Below, in pieces: positions 42,465 to 49,820 of a stretch of 64,000 nt of DNA (position 1 is the first letter of the stretch; every line of letters begins with the position of its first letter). Made by a program: the position numbers and the translations under genes. The notes under the pieces were generated by a model, which did not search any database, was not told the origin of the DNA, and was given only the letters and a program-made list of their open reading frames with translations. Origin of the DNA: Lachnospiraceae bacterium (lineage in GTDB: Bacteria; Bacillota; Clostridia; Lachnospirales; Lachnospiraceae); contig JAILAF010000031.1 in NCBI GenBank assembly GCA_024681775.1, positions 1 through 64,000 on the forward strand, read 5' to 3'.

Positions 42465-42495
42465 AGAGTAACTAATGCGGTTACTCTTTCTTTTT
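42464..42495 (+). terminator. Intrinsic terminator after the HTH gene
   Basis: A 9-bp stem (42464-42472 with 42480-42488) with a 7-base loop is followed by TCTTTTT. Its first base is the last base of the HTH stop codon. Confidence 0.75.
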
Positions 42496-42633
42496 GCAGA
42501 AAACTATTTGAAACAATATAATCGCGTAAAACAGTTAAGACAAGGCATTTACGGAAACTATCCGTTCAAACCACAGCAGGGATGCAGTCCCGGCAGGCCA
42601 CGTGAGGAGGTTGTTCGCCGCACAAACAGCCCT

Positions 42634-42691
42634 CGGCCGACCACCGCACAGGGCCTGACTGTTGAAAAAAACAGGCACCGGCCGACCACCG
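42634..42691. repeat. 13-bp direct repeat in the gap before the 42.8 kb gene
   Basis: CGGCCGACCACCG occurs at 42634-42646 and 42679-42691, 45 bases apart. Between them lies a GCCTG/CAGGC hairpin with an A-rich loop. The 302-base gap from 42465 to 42766 holds this and the terminator only. Confidence 0.5.
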
Positions 42692-42766
42692 GACAAGCCT
42701 GCCCATGAGGGAAAAGGGAGAAAACAACAACCGGAAAGAGGAACATTCGAGAAAAGGAGAACTCAA

Positions 42767-43495
42767 ATGAAAGAAAAGTATGTATTTTTCCCCATGTCAG
42801 ACCGGGAATACCGCACCTCGTACCCTGCATGCGCAGCCGCCTCCATCGGCCCGATGCGGTTCCTGATCTGCGTTCTTTTCCCTGCGGAGGACGACTTTCG
42901 TACCTATCCCCTCACCTGGGAGGAACTCCGGGACAGGCAGCGGGCGCGTCTCATCTGTTCTGCGGAGGACCGGGCTCCCGTTGCAGATCCGCTGCGGAAC
43001 GGCAGCCGGGTGCAGGTGCGGGATCTGCCGAAAGAGTGGGAACTCTTCGACAAGCGGGAGATCGCTGGTACGCAGAGCCCTCTTACGAAATGCACCTACC
43101 GGATCTTCCGGCATGTGTTCCCGGAGCTGTGTGATCCGGGAATGCTGATGGCCCGCAGGATCCTGAAGGAGATGTCCCACCTGTGTCCGCCCAGGCTCCT
43201 GCGCCTGGGGGCCCATTTTCTCCTGACCCACGAAAAGCGGATCGGCGGGGTCTGTGCCTTGGCTTATCCGGGGCTTCTGGAGGAACTGGCAGCAAAATGG
43301 CAGGCGGGGTATTATCTGAAACTCTACCATCGGGATTATGTGGAGATCTACCCGGAGACGGCGGAAGGGCTGCGGGAGCTGCGAGAGGAGCTGCGAAAAG
43401 GTGAGCCGGAGCAGGATCCGACCCTGCTCCCCTGTCCGCAGATCTTCCATTTTTGCTACGGACGCAGGGAACTGCAGCACCTGGAGCTACACTAA
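42767..43495 (+). CDS. Hypothetical protein, 242 residues
   Basis: I do not recognise this protein. It starts MKEKYVFFPMSDREYRTSYP behind AAGGAG at 7 bases. An in-frame reading from 42662 would run through the repeat region and is unlikely. The sequence is rich in Arg and Glu, without signal peptide or membrane helices. A hydrophobic segment MRFLICVLFPAEDDF lies near residue 30, and repeated acidic/basic helices fill the second half (LREELRKGEPEQDP). High GC and normal codon use suggest a native gene. It precedes a DUF4250 gene by 68 bases. No function is proposed. Confidence 0.7.
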   Translation: MKEKYVFFPMSDREYRTSYPACAAASIGPMRFLICVLFPAEDDFRTYPLTWEELRDRQRARLICSAEDRAPVADPLRNGSRVQVRDLPKEWELFDKREIAGTQSPLTKCTYRIFRHVFPELCDPGMLMARRILKEMSHLCPPRLLRLGAHFLLTHEKRIGGVCALAYPGLLEELAAKWQAGYYLKLYHRDYVEIYPETAEGLRELREELRKGEPEQDPTLLPCPQIFHFCYGRRELQHLELH

Positions 43496-43563
43496 AGCCG
43501 CTTTGACACCGCTCCCCAAACCCCGTAAAATAGGGGAGAAAAACTGCAAAAGGAGGGGGATAT

Positions 43564-43746
43564 ATGAGTCTTCCCAAGGACCCCAATATGCTGCTGAGCG
43601 TGGTAAATACGAAATTGCGGGATTTTTACGACAGTTTGGAGGATCTGTGCGCCGCGGAGGACGCTGATCCGGCGGAACTGACAGAGACCCTCGCCCGCGC
43701 GGGCTTTTCTTTTGATGAAAATCTTCATCAGTTTACCAAAAAGTGA
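43564..43746 (+). CDS. DUF4250 family small protein
   Basis: This 60-residue protein matches the DUF4250 family of Firmicutes: PKDPNMLLSVVNTKLRDFYD at the N-terminus and ARAGFSFDENLHQF at the end, with full family length. The family has no known function. A very strong AGGAGG site precedes the ATG. The gene sits between a hypothetical protein and the structured region before gpmI. Confidence 0.85.
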   Translation: MSLPKDPNMLLSVVNTKLRDFYDSLEDLCAAEDADPAELTETLARAGFSFDENLHQFTKK

Positions 43747-43776
43747 TACCGTAAAGAGCCAAAAGGCGGTATACTG

Positions 43777-43865
43777 TAGGGTGGTGCTCTGATAAGAGCG
43801 CCCGCGAGCGGATGAGCCGAGAGGCTCGTTCAGGTTAATAATGTTCGGATGCATCCCGCACCCTA
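43777..43865 (+). ncRNA. Structured 5' region before gpmI (candidate cis-acting RNA)
   Basis: The 3' and 5' ends pair (TAGGGTG 43777-43783 with CACCCTA 43859-43865). Inside are hairpins GCTCT-GATA-AGAGC (43786-43799) and GAGCC-GAGA-GGCTC (43814-43827), and a possible long-range pairing of GCGGATG (43808-43814) with CATCCCGC. It ends 21 bases before gpmI. A -10-like TATACT lies at 43770-43775, which would start the RNA a few bases into the outer stem. It does not match the riboswitch classes I know, including TPP and T-box. Confidence 0.5.
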
Positions 43866-43886
43866 GCCAAAGATAAGGAGAGATTT

Positions 43887-45494
43887 ATGGCAGCACAATT
43901 AAAACGCAGACCCGTAGTACTGATGGTTTTGGACGGCTTCGGCCTTTCCCCGGAGCACGACGCCAATGCCGTGTACATGGCCAAGACGCCCAACCTGGAC
44001 CGGATGATGGCGGAGTGCCCTTTTCAGCAGGGCCTGGCTTCCGGTATGGCGGTAGGCCTTCCCGACGGCCAGATGGGCAATTCCGAGGTGGGGCACATGA
44101 ACATCGGCTCCGGCCGCATCATCTACCAGGATCTGACCCTCATCACCAAGCACATTCAGGACGGTGTCTTTTTCAAGAATGAAGAGCTGTTGCACGCCAT
44201 TAACAACTGCAAGGAGAAGGGCTCCGACCTGCACATCTGGGGCCTGCTTTCCGACGGCGGTGTCCACAGCCACAATACGCACCTCTATGCGATCCTGGAG
44301 CTGTGTAAGAGAGAGGGGCTGGAGAGAGTCTACATCCATCCTTTCTTCGACGGCAGAGACACGCCGCCCGCATCCGGCAAGGATTACCTGCAGGCGCTGG
44401 TGGATGAGACGAAAAAGATCGGCGTGGGCAAGGTAGCCAGCCTGCACGGCAGATATTATGCGATGGACCGCGACAACAACTGGGACCGCATCCAGAAGGC
44501 ATACGATGCGCTGGTGCTGGGTGAGGGCAATAAGGGAACCGATCCCGTGGAAGCAATGCAGGCTTCTTATGACGCGGGTGTCACCGACGAGTTCGTGGTA
44601 CCCACCGTTCTGACGGATGAGGCCGGAAAGCCCGTTGCCACCGTAAAGCCCGGCGACTCCGTGATCTTCTTTAACTTCCGCCCCGACAGAGCACGTGAGA
44701 TCACCAAGGCCTTCTGCTTCTCCGACGAGGACATCGCAGCCCAGGGCGGCGATCCTGCCAATACCAAGAGCATCGCACACCTGAAGAGAGCCAAGGGCTT
44801 CATCCCTCTCACCTATGTGTGCTTTAAGGATTACGACGAGACCATTCCGGGCAAGTTCGTTGCCTTCAAGAAGGAAGAGATCAAGAATACCTTCGGTGAG
44901 TTCCTGGCGCAGAACGGCTTGAAGCAGCTCCGCCTGGCAGAGACCGAGAAGTACGCGCATGTGACCTTCTTCTTCAACGGCGGCATCGAGGAGCCCAATC
45001 CCGGCGAGGATCGCATCCTGGTGAATTCTCCCGCGGTTGCTACCTATGATCTGCAGCCCGAGATGAGTGCTCCCGAGGTAAGCGCTAAGCTGAACGCAGC
45101 CATCGCTTCCGGAGAATATGACGTGATCGTCATTAATTTTGCAAACCCTGACATGGTGGGACACACCGGTGTCCTCCAGGCTGCCATCACCGCTGTGGAG
45201 CGTGTGGACGAGTTCGTCGGTTCCGCAGAAGCTGCCGTGAAGCAGGCAGGCGGCGTGCTCTTCATCTGTGCGGACCACGGCAATGCCGAGCAGATGGTGA
45301 ACCATGAGACCGGTCAGCCTCACACCGCACATACCACCAATCCCGTTCCCTTCATCCTGGTGAATTACGACGATGCTTACACCCTGCGGGAAGGCGGAAA
45401 GCTCTGCGACATCGCTCCCACCCTCATCGAGATCATGGGACTGGAGAAGCCTGCGGAGATGACCGGAGAGTCTCTCCTGGTAAAGAAAGCCTGA
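43887..45494 (+). CDS. gpmI: 2,3-bisphosphoglycerate-independent phosphoglycerate mutase
   Basis: This glycolytic enzyme interconverts 3- and 2-phosphoglycerate through a phosphoserine intermediate with two Mn ions. The 535 residues show the alkaline-phosphatase-fold metal sites VLMVLDGFG at 11-19 and the phosphorylated Ser S66 in GQMGNSEVGH. They also show HPFFDGRDTPP, HGRYYAMDRDNNWDR, FNFRPDRAREI and the C-terminal CADHGNAEQM with HTAHTTNPVP. It is full length and clearly native, with codon bias of a highly expressed gene. A good AAGGAGAG site precedes the ATG. It likely forms a transcription unit with the downstream pyrophosphorylase gene, 53 bases away. Confidence 0.98.
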   Translation: MAAQLKRRPVVLMVLDGFGLSPEHDANAVYMAKTPNLDRMMAECPFQQGLASGMAVGLPDGQMGNSEVGHMNIGSGRIIYQDLTLITKHIQDGVFFKNEELLHAINNCKEKGSDLHIWGLLSDGGVHSHNTHLYAILELCKREGLERVYIHPFFDGRDTPPASGKDYLQALVDETKKIGVGKVASLHGRYYAMDRDNNWDRIQKAYDALVLGEGNKGTDPVEAMQASYDAGVTDEFVVPTVLTDEAGKPVATVKPGDSVIFFNFRPDRAREITKAFCFSDEDIAAQGGDPANTKSIAHLKRAKGFIPLTYVCFKDYDETIPGKFVAFKKEEIKNTFGEFLAQNGLKQLRLAETEKYAHVTFFFNGGIEEPNPGEDRILVNSPAVATYDLQPEMSAPEVSAKLNAAIASGEYDVIVINFANPDMVGHTGVLQAAITAVERVDEFVGSAEAAVKQAGGVLFICADHGNAEQMVNHETGQPHTAHTTNPVPFILVNYDDAYTLREGGKLCDIAPTLIEIMGLEKPAEMTGESLLVKKA

Positions 45495-45505
45495 GAAACG
45501 ATTCT

Positions 45506-45527
45506 GAGAATTCGCATGCGAATTCTC
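45506..45527. repeat. 22-bp perfect palindrome between gpmI and the pyrophosphorylase gene
   Basis: The perfect palindrome GAGAATTCGCA plus its complement lies 11 bases after the gpmI stop and before the ribosome site of the next gene. In RNA it would form a hairpin with a tight loop. It is not followed by a T-run, so mRNA processing or stability is more likely than termination. Confidence 0.6.
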
Positions 45528-45547
45528 CTCACGGAGGAAAATACTTC

Positions 45548-46774
45548 ATGAATCTTGACAGTGCAAAAGCAAAACTGGCGACCTTTGGCCAGGAGCATGT
45601 ATTGCGCTATTTTGACGAACTGGATCCGGCCCTGCAGAGCAAACTGCTGGACCAGATCGAAGCAACGGATATGTCCATCCTGGACTCCTGCCATCACCGG
45701 GAGGAACTGGCAAAAAAAGGCGTGATCACGCCCCTTGCCTGCATGGAACTGCCGGAGATAGAAGCGCATGCGGATGAGTATCGCGAGATCGGCGAGAAAG
45801 CCATCCGGGAAGGCAAGGTGGGCGCCGTGCTGCTGGCAGGCGGCATGGGCACCAGACTGGGCTCCGATGACCCCAAGGGCATGTACAACATCGGCCTTAC
45901 CAGAGATCTCTACATTTTCCAGTGCATCATCGGCAATCTGATGGATGTGGTGGACAGTGTGGGTGCCTGGGTGCATCTTTTTGTGATGACCAGCGAGAAA
46001 AATCATGACGCAACTGTCAGATTTTTGACGGAGAAGAATTTCTTCGGCTACGATAAGGGGCACATCCACTTTTTCCAGCAGGAGATGGCTGCCGCTACGG
46101 ATTACGACGGCAAGATCCTCCTGGAGGAGAAGGGCCGCATGGCAACCTCTCCCAACGGAAACGGCGGCTGGTTCATTTCCCTGATCCGGGCAGGCCTCCT
46201 GGATACCATTCATTCCGAGGGCATCGAGTACCTGAACGTTTTTGCCGTGGACAATGTGCTGCAGCGCATCGCGGATCCCGTGTTCGTGGGCGCTACCATG
46301 GCAAAGGAATGCTCCGTCGGTGCCAAGGTGGTCCGGAAAAACGCGCCGGATGAGAAGGTGGGCGTCATGTGCCTGGAGGACGGCAGACCTTCCATCGTGG
46401 AGTATTACGAGCTGACGGAAGAACTGATGAACGCAAAGGACGAAAAGGGGGATCCGGCCTACAATTTCGGCGTGATTCTGAATTACCTTTTCGCAGTGCC
46501 CGAGCTGGAGCGGGTGGTGGACGGCGATCTGCCGCTGCATGTGGTGGAGAAGAAGATCCCCTGCCTGGACGAGAACGGCAATTTCGTGAAGCCCGAGAGC
46601 CCCAACGGATTTAAGTTTGAGAATCTTGTGCTGGATATGATCCATCAGATGGACAGCTGTCTGCCCTTCGAGGTGGAGCGGGAGCGGGAGTTTGCTCCCA
46701 TCAAGAACGCTACCGGCGTCGATTCGGTGGAGAGCGCAAGAGCGCTCCTGCAGAAAAATGGTGTAATGTTGTAA
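45548..46774 (+). CDS. UDPGP-family pyrophosphorylase (UDP-GlcNAc/UDP-hexose type)
   Basis: This nucleotidyltransferase of 408 residues is of the eukaryotic-like UDPGP fold. It joins UTP to a hexose- or GlcNAc-1-phosphate. The UTP-binding loop is LAGGMGTRLGSDDPK (96-110). The middle shows FVMTSEKNHDATVRFL, SPNGNGGWFISLI and NVFAVDNVLQRIADP, and the C-terminal VEREREFAPIKNATGVDS matches UAP1-type enzymes. This suggests UDP-N-acetylhexosamine as product. In this window it could supply UDP-GlcNAc to LegB. A housekeeping role in wall precursor supply is equally possible. Confidence 0.85.
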   Translation: MNLDSAKAKLATFGQEHVLRYFDELDPALQSKLLDQIEATDMSILDSCHHREELAKKGVITPLACMELPEIEAHADEYREIGEKAIREGKVGAVLLAGGMGTRLGSDDPKGMYNIGLTRDLYIFQCIIGNLMDVVDSVGAWVHLFVMTSEKNHDATVRFLTEKNFFGYDKGHIHFFQQEMAAATDYDGKILLEEKGRMATSPNGNGGWFISLIRAGLLDTIHSEGIEYLNVFAVDNVLQRIADPVFVGATMAKECSVGAKVVRKNAPDEKVGVMCLEDGRPSIVEYYELTEELMNAKDEKGDPAYNFGVILNYLFAVPELERVVDGDLPLHVVEKKIPCLDENGNFVKPESPNGFKFENLVLDMIHQMDSCLPFEVEREREFAPIKNATGVDSVESARALLQKNGVML

Positions 46775-46775
46775 T

Positions 46776-46919
46776 TGCTCGACAAGGAGGAGTGTTTGAA
46801 AAATGAATCCGATGATTTATTTTTCAAACGTCGGTTTGAGCCGGGCTCAAACCGTATGATGGCATCGCCGAATTGGAGATTCGGCTCGCCGTCTCGCACA
46901 AAGTGCTCGACAAGGAGGA
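46776..46919 (+). promoter_or_regulatory. Hairpin-rich leader before galE with repeated ribosome sites
   Basis: TGCTCGACAAGGAGGA occurs at 46776-46791 and again at 46904-46919, just before galE. Between the copies are three inverted repeats: an 11-bp stem (46794-46804 with 46819-46829), a 9 to 11-bp stem (46832-46854) and a 7-bp stem (46867-46885). The first ribosome site could drive an 18-codon reading frame (46803-46859) whose stop overlaps the start of a second small frame. That second frame (46856-46930) ends within the galE start region. This arrangement suits translational coupling or attenuation, but neither small frame is proven. Confidence 0.55.
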
Positions 46920-46922
46920 AAT

Positions 46923-47942
46923 ATGAGTAAGATTTTGGTTACGGGAGGCGCCGGATTCATCGGCAGCCACACCGTGGTAGAGCTTCAGAATGCAGGATAT
47001 GACGTGACCGTGGTGGACAATCTGTCCAACTCCAGTGAAAAGTCCCTGGAGCGGGTGGCAGCCATCACCGGCAAGAAGGCCCCTTTTCACAAGGTGGACA
47101 TTTGCGACCGGGAAGGACTGGAAGCTGTCTTTGCGGCAGAGCATCCCGATGCGGTGATCCATTTCGCAGGCCTGAAGGCGGTGGGAGAGTCCACGCAGAA
47201 GCCCTGGGAGTACTATGAGAACAATATCGCAGGGACATTGACACTGGTGGATGTGATGCGGAAAAACGGCTGTAAGAATATCATCTTTTCTTCCAGCGCT
47301 ACGGTGTACGGCAATCCTGCGGAGATCCCCATCACCGAGAACTGCCCCAAGGGACAGTGCACCAACCCTTACGGCTGGACCAAGTCCATGCTGGAGCAGA
47401 TCCTGTCCGACATCCAGAAGGCGGACAAGGAGTGGAATGTGATCCTGCTGCGCTACTTTAACCCCATCGGTGCGCACAAGTCCGGCACCATCGGCGAGAA
47501 CCCCAACGGCATCCCCAACAATCTGATGCCTTACATCACCCAGGTGGCTGTGGGCAAACTCCCCGAGCTGGGCGTCTTCGGAAACGATTATGACACCCAT
47601 GACGGAACCGGCGTGAGAGATTACATCCATGTGGTGGATCTGGCAATCGGACATGTGAAGGCCCTGAAGAAGATCGAAGAAAAAGCCGGCCTGAAGATCT
47701 ACAATCTCGGCACCGGCCAGGGATACAGCGTTCTGGATATCGTGAAGAATTTTGAAGAGGCGACGGGGGTGAAGATCCCTTACACCATCAAGCCCCGCAG
47801 ACCCGGCGACATCGCCGAGTGCTACGCGGATGCAAGCCTTGCAAAGGCGGAGCTGGGCTGGGAAGCACAGTACGGCATCCGGGAGATGTGCGAGGATTCC
47901 TGGAGATGGCAGAAGAACAATCCCAACGGATTTGAGGATTAA
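46923..47942 (+). CDS. galE: UDP-glucose 4-epimerase
   Basis: This is the extended SDR epimerase that interconverts UDP-glucose and UDP-galactose, and in some relatives the GlcNAc forms. The NAD loop [13 protein letters not shown] is at residues 4-16. [11 protein letters not shown] (80-90) and SSSATVYG (123-130) follow, and the catalytic pair is Y150 and K154 in [24 protein letters not shown] and the C-terminal [13 protein letters not shown] are standard. The 339 residues are full length. The hexose forms it makes could feed both core glycans and the glycosylation island to the left. Confidence 0.96.
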   Translation: MSKILVTGGAGFIGSHTVVELQNAGYDVTVVDNLSNSSEKSLERVAAITGKKAPFHKVDICDREGLEAVFAAEHPDAVIHFAGLKAVGESTQKPWEYYENNIAGTLTLVDVMRKNGCKNIIFSSSATVYGNPAEIPITENCPKGQCTNPYGWTKSMLEQILSDIQKADKEWNVILLRYFNPIGAHKSGTIGENPNGIPNNLMPYITQVAVGKLPELGVFGNDYDTHDGTGVRDYIHVVDLAIGHVKALKKIEEKAGLKIYNLGTGQGYSVLDIVKNFEEATGVKIPYTIKPRRPGDIAECYADASLAKAELGWEAQYGIREMCEDSWRWQKNNPNGFED

Positions 47943-48208
47943 ACATCCTCTTCGATGACTCGGATCTCCAGATGATCGAAGGGGATCTCCTCCACGAAGG
48001 AATCTCTGGTAAAGCGGGTCGCGGAGATCCGCTTGAAATCCGAAATGTTACTGTCCAGCCAGATGGGGTGCGGAAGGTCCTTTTCCTTGCAGACCCTGTC
48101 GATGGCATGAAAAATTTTATGCGTACGGGTATCTTCGGTGGCGTCCTCTACCACCAGGTCCCAGAGCATATGCGTATTTTGAAAGGCCTTCGCCCATAAT
48201 CTGAACAT
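47939..48208 (-). CDS. Small conserved-looking protein, unknown function
   Basis: This 89-residue minus-strand gene has an excellent GGAGG site 5 bases before its ATG, and codon use like the neighbouring core genes. The protein begins [20 protein letters not shown] and ends [13 protein letters not shown]. It looks like a small alpha/beta protein without signal peptide or membrane segment. Its stop overlaps the galE stop region by 4 bases, so the two genes converge. I do not recognise the family and propose no function. Confidence 0.75.
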   Translation of the reverse strand: MFRLWAKAFQNTHMLWDLVVEDATEDTRTHKIFHAIDRVCKEKDLPHPIWLDSNISDFKRISATRFTRDSFVEEIPFDHLEIRVIEEDV

Positions 48209-48333
48209 GGCAACCTCCGTGAATGTATCAAAACATCCTGACTATAGCACAGCAGGGGCGGGGAGCGCTACCCTTCCTTTGAAGCCGGAAGGGGACTTCG
48301 GCGGCGGAGCGACCAAAAGGGGTACAGAATCAA

Positions 48334-49041
48334 ATGGAATGGTACGAAACCGGTGACGGCGTCGAGACCTGGCAGGAAGTCCTGCTGGTCTACAATGCGG
48401 CGCTGCGCCAGATAGAAACGAAGATGGAGATCCTGAACGAGGAGTTCCAGCATGTCCATCAATACAATCCCATCGAGCATATCAAGTCCAGGATCAAAAC
48501 GCCGGAGAGCATCGTGAAAAAGCTGCGGCGCAACAACCTGGATTCCACCATAGAGAATATGGTGAACCATGTGAACGATATCGCGGGCATCCGCATCATC
48601 TGTTCCTTTACTTCCGACATCTACCGCATTGCGGATATGATCGAGAAGCAGCGGGACATCAAGGTCATGACCGTGAAGGATTATATCATGTTCCCTAAGG
48701 CCAGCGGATATAAGAGCTATCACATGATCGTGACGGTCCCCGTGTATCTGTCGGACAAAACGGTGGATGCCAAGGTGGAGATCCAGATCCGCACGGTTGC
48801 CATGGACTTCTGGGCCAGCCTGGAGCACAAGATCCATTACAAATTCGAAGGCGACGCTCCCGAACATATCAAGCAGGAGCTGGTGGACTGCGCCCATATG
48901 GTGTCCGATCTGGATGACAAAATGCTGCAGCTCAACGAGGAGATCCTGGAACTGAGCCATATGCAGGAAGTGGAGCGCGAGGAGCGCGAGAAGGAACGCA
49001 GACGGCAGCAGGAACTGGAGAATCAGATCCATCAGAGCTAA
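48334..49041 (+). CDS. relQ: Small alarmone synthetase (RelQ/YjbM-like)
   Basis: This single-domain enzyme makes (p)ppGpp from GTP or GDP and ATP in stress. The synthetase motifs are KLRRNNLDSTIENMVNHV, DIAGIRIICSFTSDIYRIAD, KASGYKSYHMIVTVPV and VEIQIRTVAMDFWASLEHK. It lacks the HD hydrolase and TGS/ACT domains, as expected for RelQ/RelP. The 235 residues are normal length. The C-terminal tail is a charged helix (MQEVEREEREKERRRQQ). The ribosome site AAGGGG is 11 bases upstream. It is likely monocistronic, with hairpins behind it. Confidence 0.92.
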   Translation: MEWYETGDGVETWQEVLLVYNAALRQIETKMEILNEEFQHVHQYNPIEHIKSRIKTPESIVKKLRRNNLDSTIENMVNHVNDIAGIRIICSFTSDIYRIADMIEKQRDIKVMTVKDYIMFPKASGYKSYHMIVTVPVYLSDKTVDAKVEIQIRTVAMDFWASLEHKIHYKFEGDAPEHIKQELVDCAHMVSDLDDKMLQLNEEILELSHMQEVEREEREKERRRQQELENQIHQS

Positions 49042-49042
49042 A

Positions 49043-49092
49043 CTCCCCATAAAATGAGGAGTGCCCGGAACCTTGCGGTCCCGGGCTATTAT
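49043..49092 (+). terminator. Tandem hairpins after the alarmone synthetase gene
   Basis: A short hairpin (ACTCC/GGAGT, 49043-49062) is followed by a strong GC-rich one (GCCCGG 49063-49068 with CCGGGC 49081-49086, closed by ACC-TTGC-GGT). It is followed by TATTAT. The remaining AT-rich gap to 49274 holds no recognisable gene. Confidence 0.6.
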
Positions 49093-49274
49093 GAAAAAAT
49101 GATCGAATTACCTTTTCCCTTGCTCTTTACAATTCAGAGTATAGCGAAAAAATGTGAACAAACTATGAACACAATGTAAATCCTTGGTAACTATTTACTA
49201 AGAAATAAAAAAACCCGACACTTTTTTGTATATATTGCACAATAAATCAGGGGTGAAAGTGAGGAGAAGCGAGT

Positions 49275-49820
49275 ATGGATTCATTTTTTGATCAGTTGTC
49301 CGAGAAGGTGAATGCGCAGGAGATGATCCGGGCCAACGGCCAGGCGGAGAGCGAGGCCATGGAGGCTGTCCGTGCCCAGGTGACGGAGTACAAGACCTGC
49401 CTGGATCGCATGACCGGCATCTGCCAGGAGCTGGGCGGGATCCGTGATCAGATGGCAGCTCTGCCGGATCATCAGGCGGAAGGTTGCGTCAGCGATGCGG
49501 CCATTGCAGACCTGAAGTCCAGACTGGAAGAGCTGACCAAAGAGAGCGACGAGAGACTGCAGCGCATCGCGCAGCTTCAGGAGAGCCTGGAGGGCAAGAT
49601 GGGCAGCAGGGATGATTTCCATAATGAATGTGTTCGCCTCTATCGCAATGTGCAGTCTGTAGTCAAGGAAGAAACGGAAAAGACCTCCGAGGCGCTGACC
49701 GCTGAGGTGAAAGCCCTCTCCGGAAGGAGCAAGGTGACGCTCTTCTTTGCGGTCATGGGATTTTTGATGGGCACTGCAGCCGCAGCGGTTACGGTTCTCA
49801 TTCATTTCGGAGTATTTTGA
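49275..49820 (+). CDS. Coiled-coil protein with C-terminal membrane anchor
   Basis: This 181-residue protein has a long helical, probably coiled-coil region (about 30-145; for example LKSRLEELTKESDERLQRI and AQLQESLEGK). One C-terminal membrane helix follows (VTLFFAVMGFLMGTAAAAVT, about 154-176), with almost nothing after it. The topology is N-in, tail-anchored. The stop overlaps the start of the M23 peptidase gene by one base (TGATG). Coiled-coil membrane partners beside M23 peptidases often regulate wall hydrolysis, as FtsX/EnvC-type systems do. No family match is claimed, and that role is inferred from position. Confidence 0.75.
   Translation: MDSFFDQLSEKVNAQEMIRANGQAESEAMEAVRAQVTEYKTCLDRMTGICQELGGIRDQMAALPDHQAEGCVSDAAIADLKSRLEELTKESDERLQRIAQLQESLEGKMGSRDDFHNECVRLYRNVQSVVKEETEKTSEALTAEVKALSGRSKVTLFFAVMGFLMGTAAAAVTVLIHFGVF

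Noticed and set aside
42634-42691. CRISPR array
   Set aside because: Only two 13-base repeats with one 32-base gap, no cas genes and no further units.
43777-43865. TPP riboswitch or T-box before gpmI
   Set aside because: Some short words resemble these (GGGTGG, TTCAGG), but the conserved TPP CTGAGA/GATAATGCCAG and the T-box GGTACCGCG sequences are absent, and the gene is not a target of either.
43899-45332. 477-codon open frame antisense to gpmI
   Set aside because: It mirrors a highly biased GC-rich gene with canonical motifs; its protein has no recognisable domain and no ribosome site.
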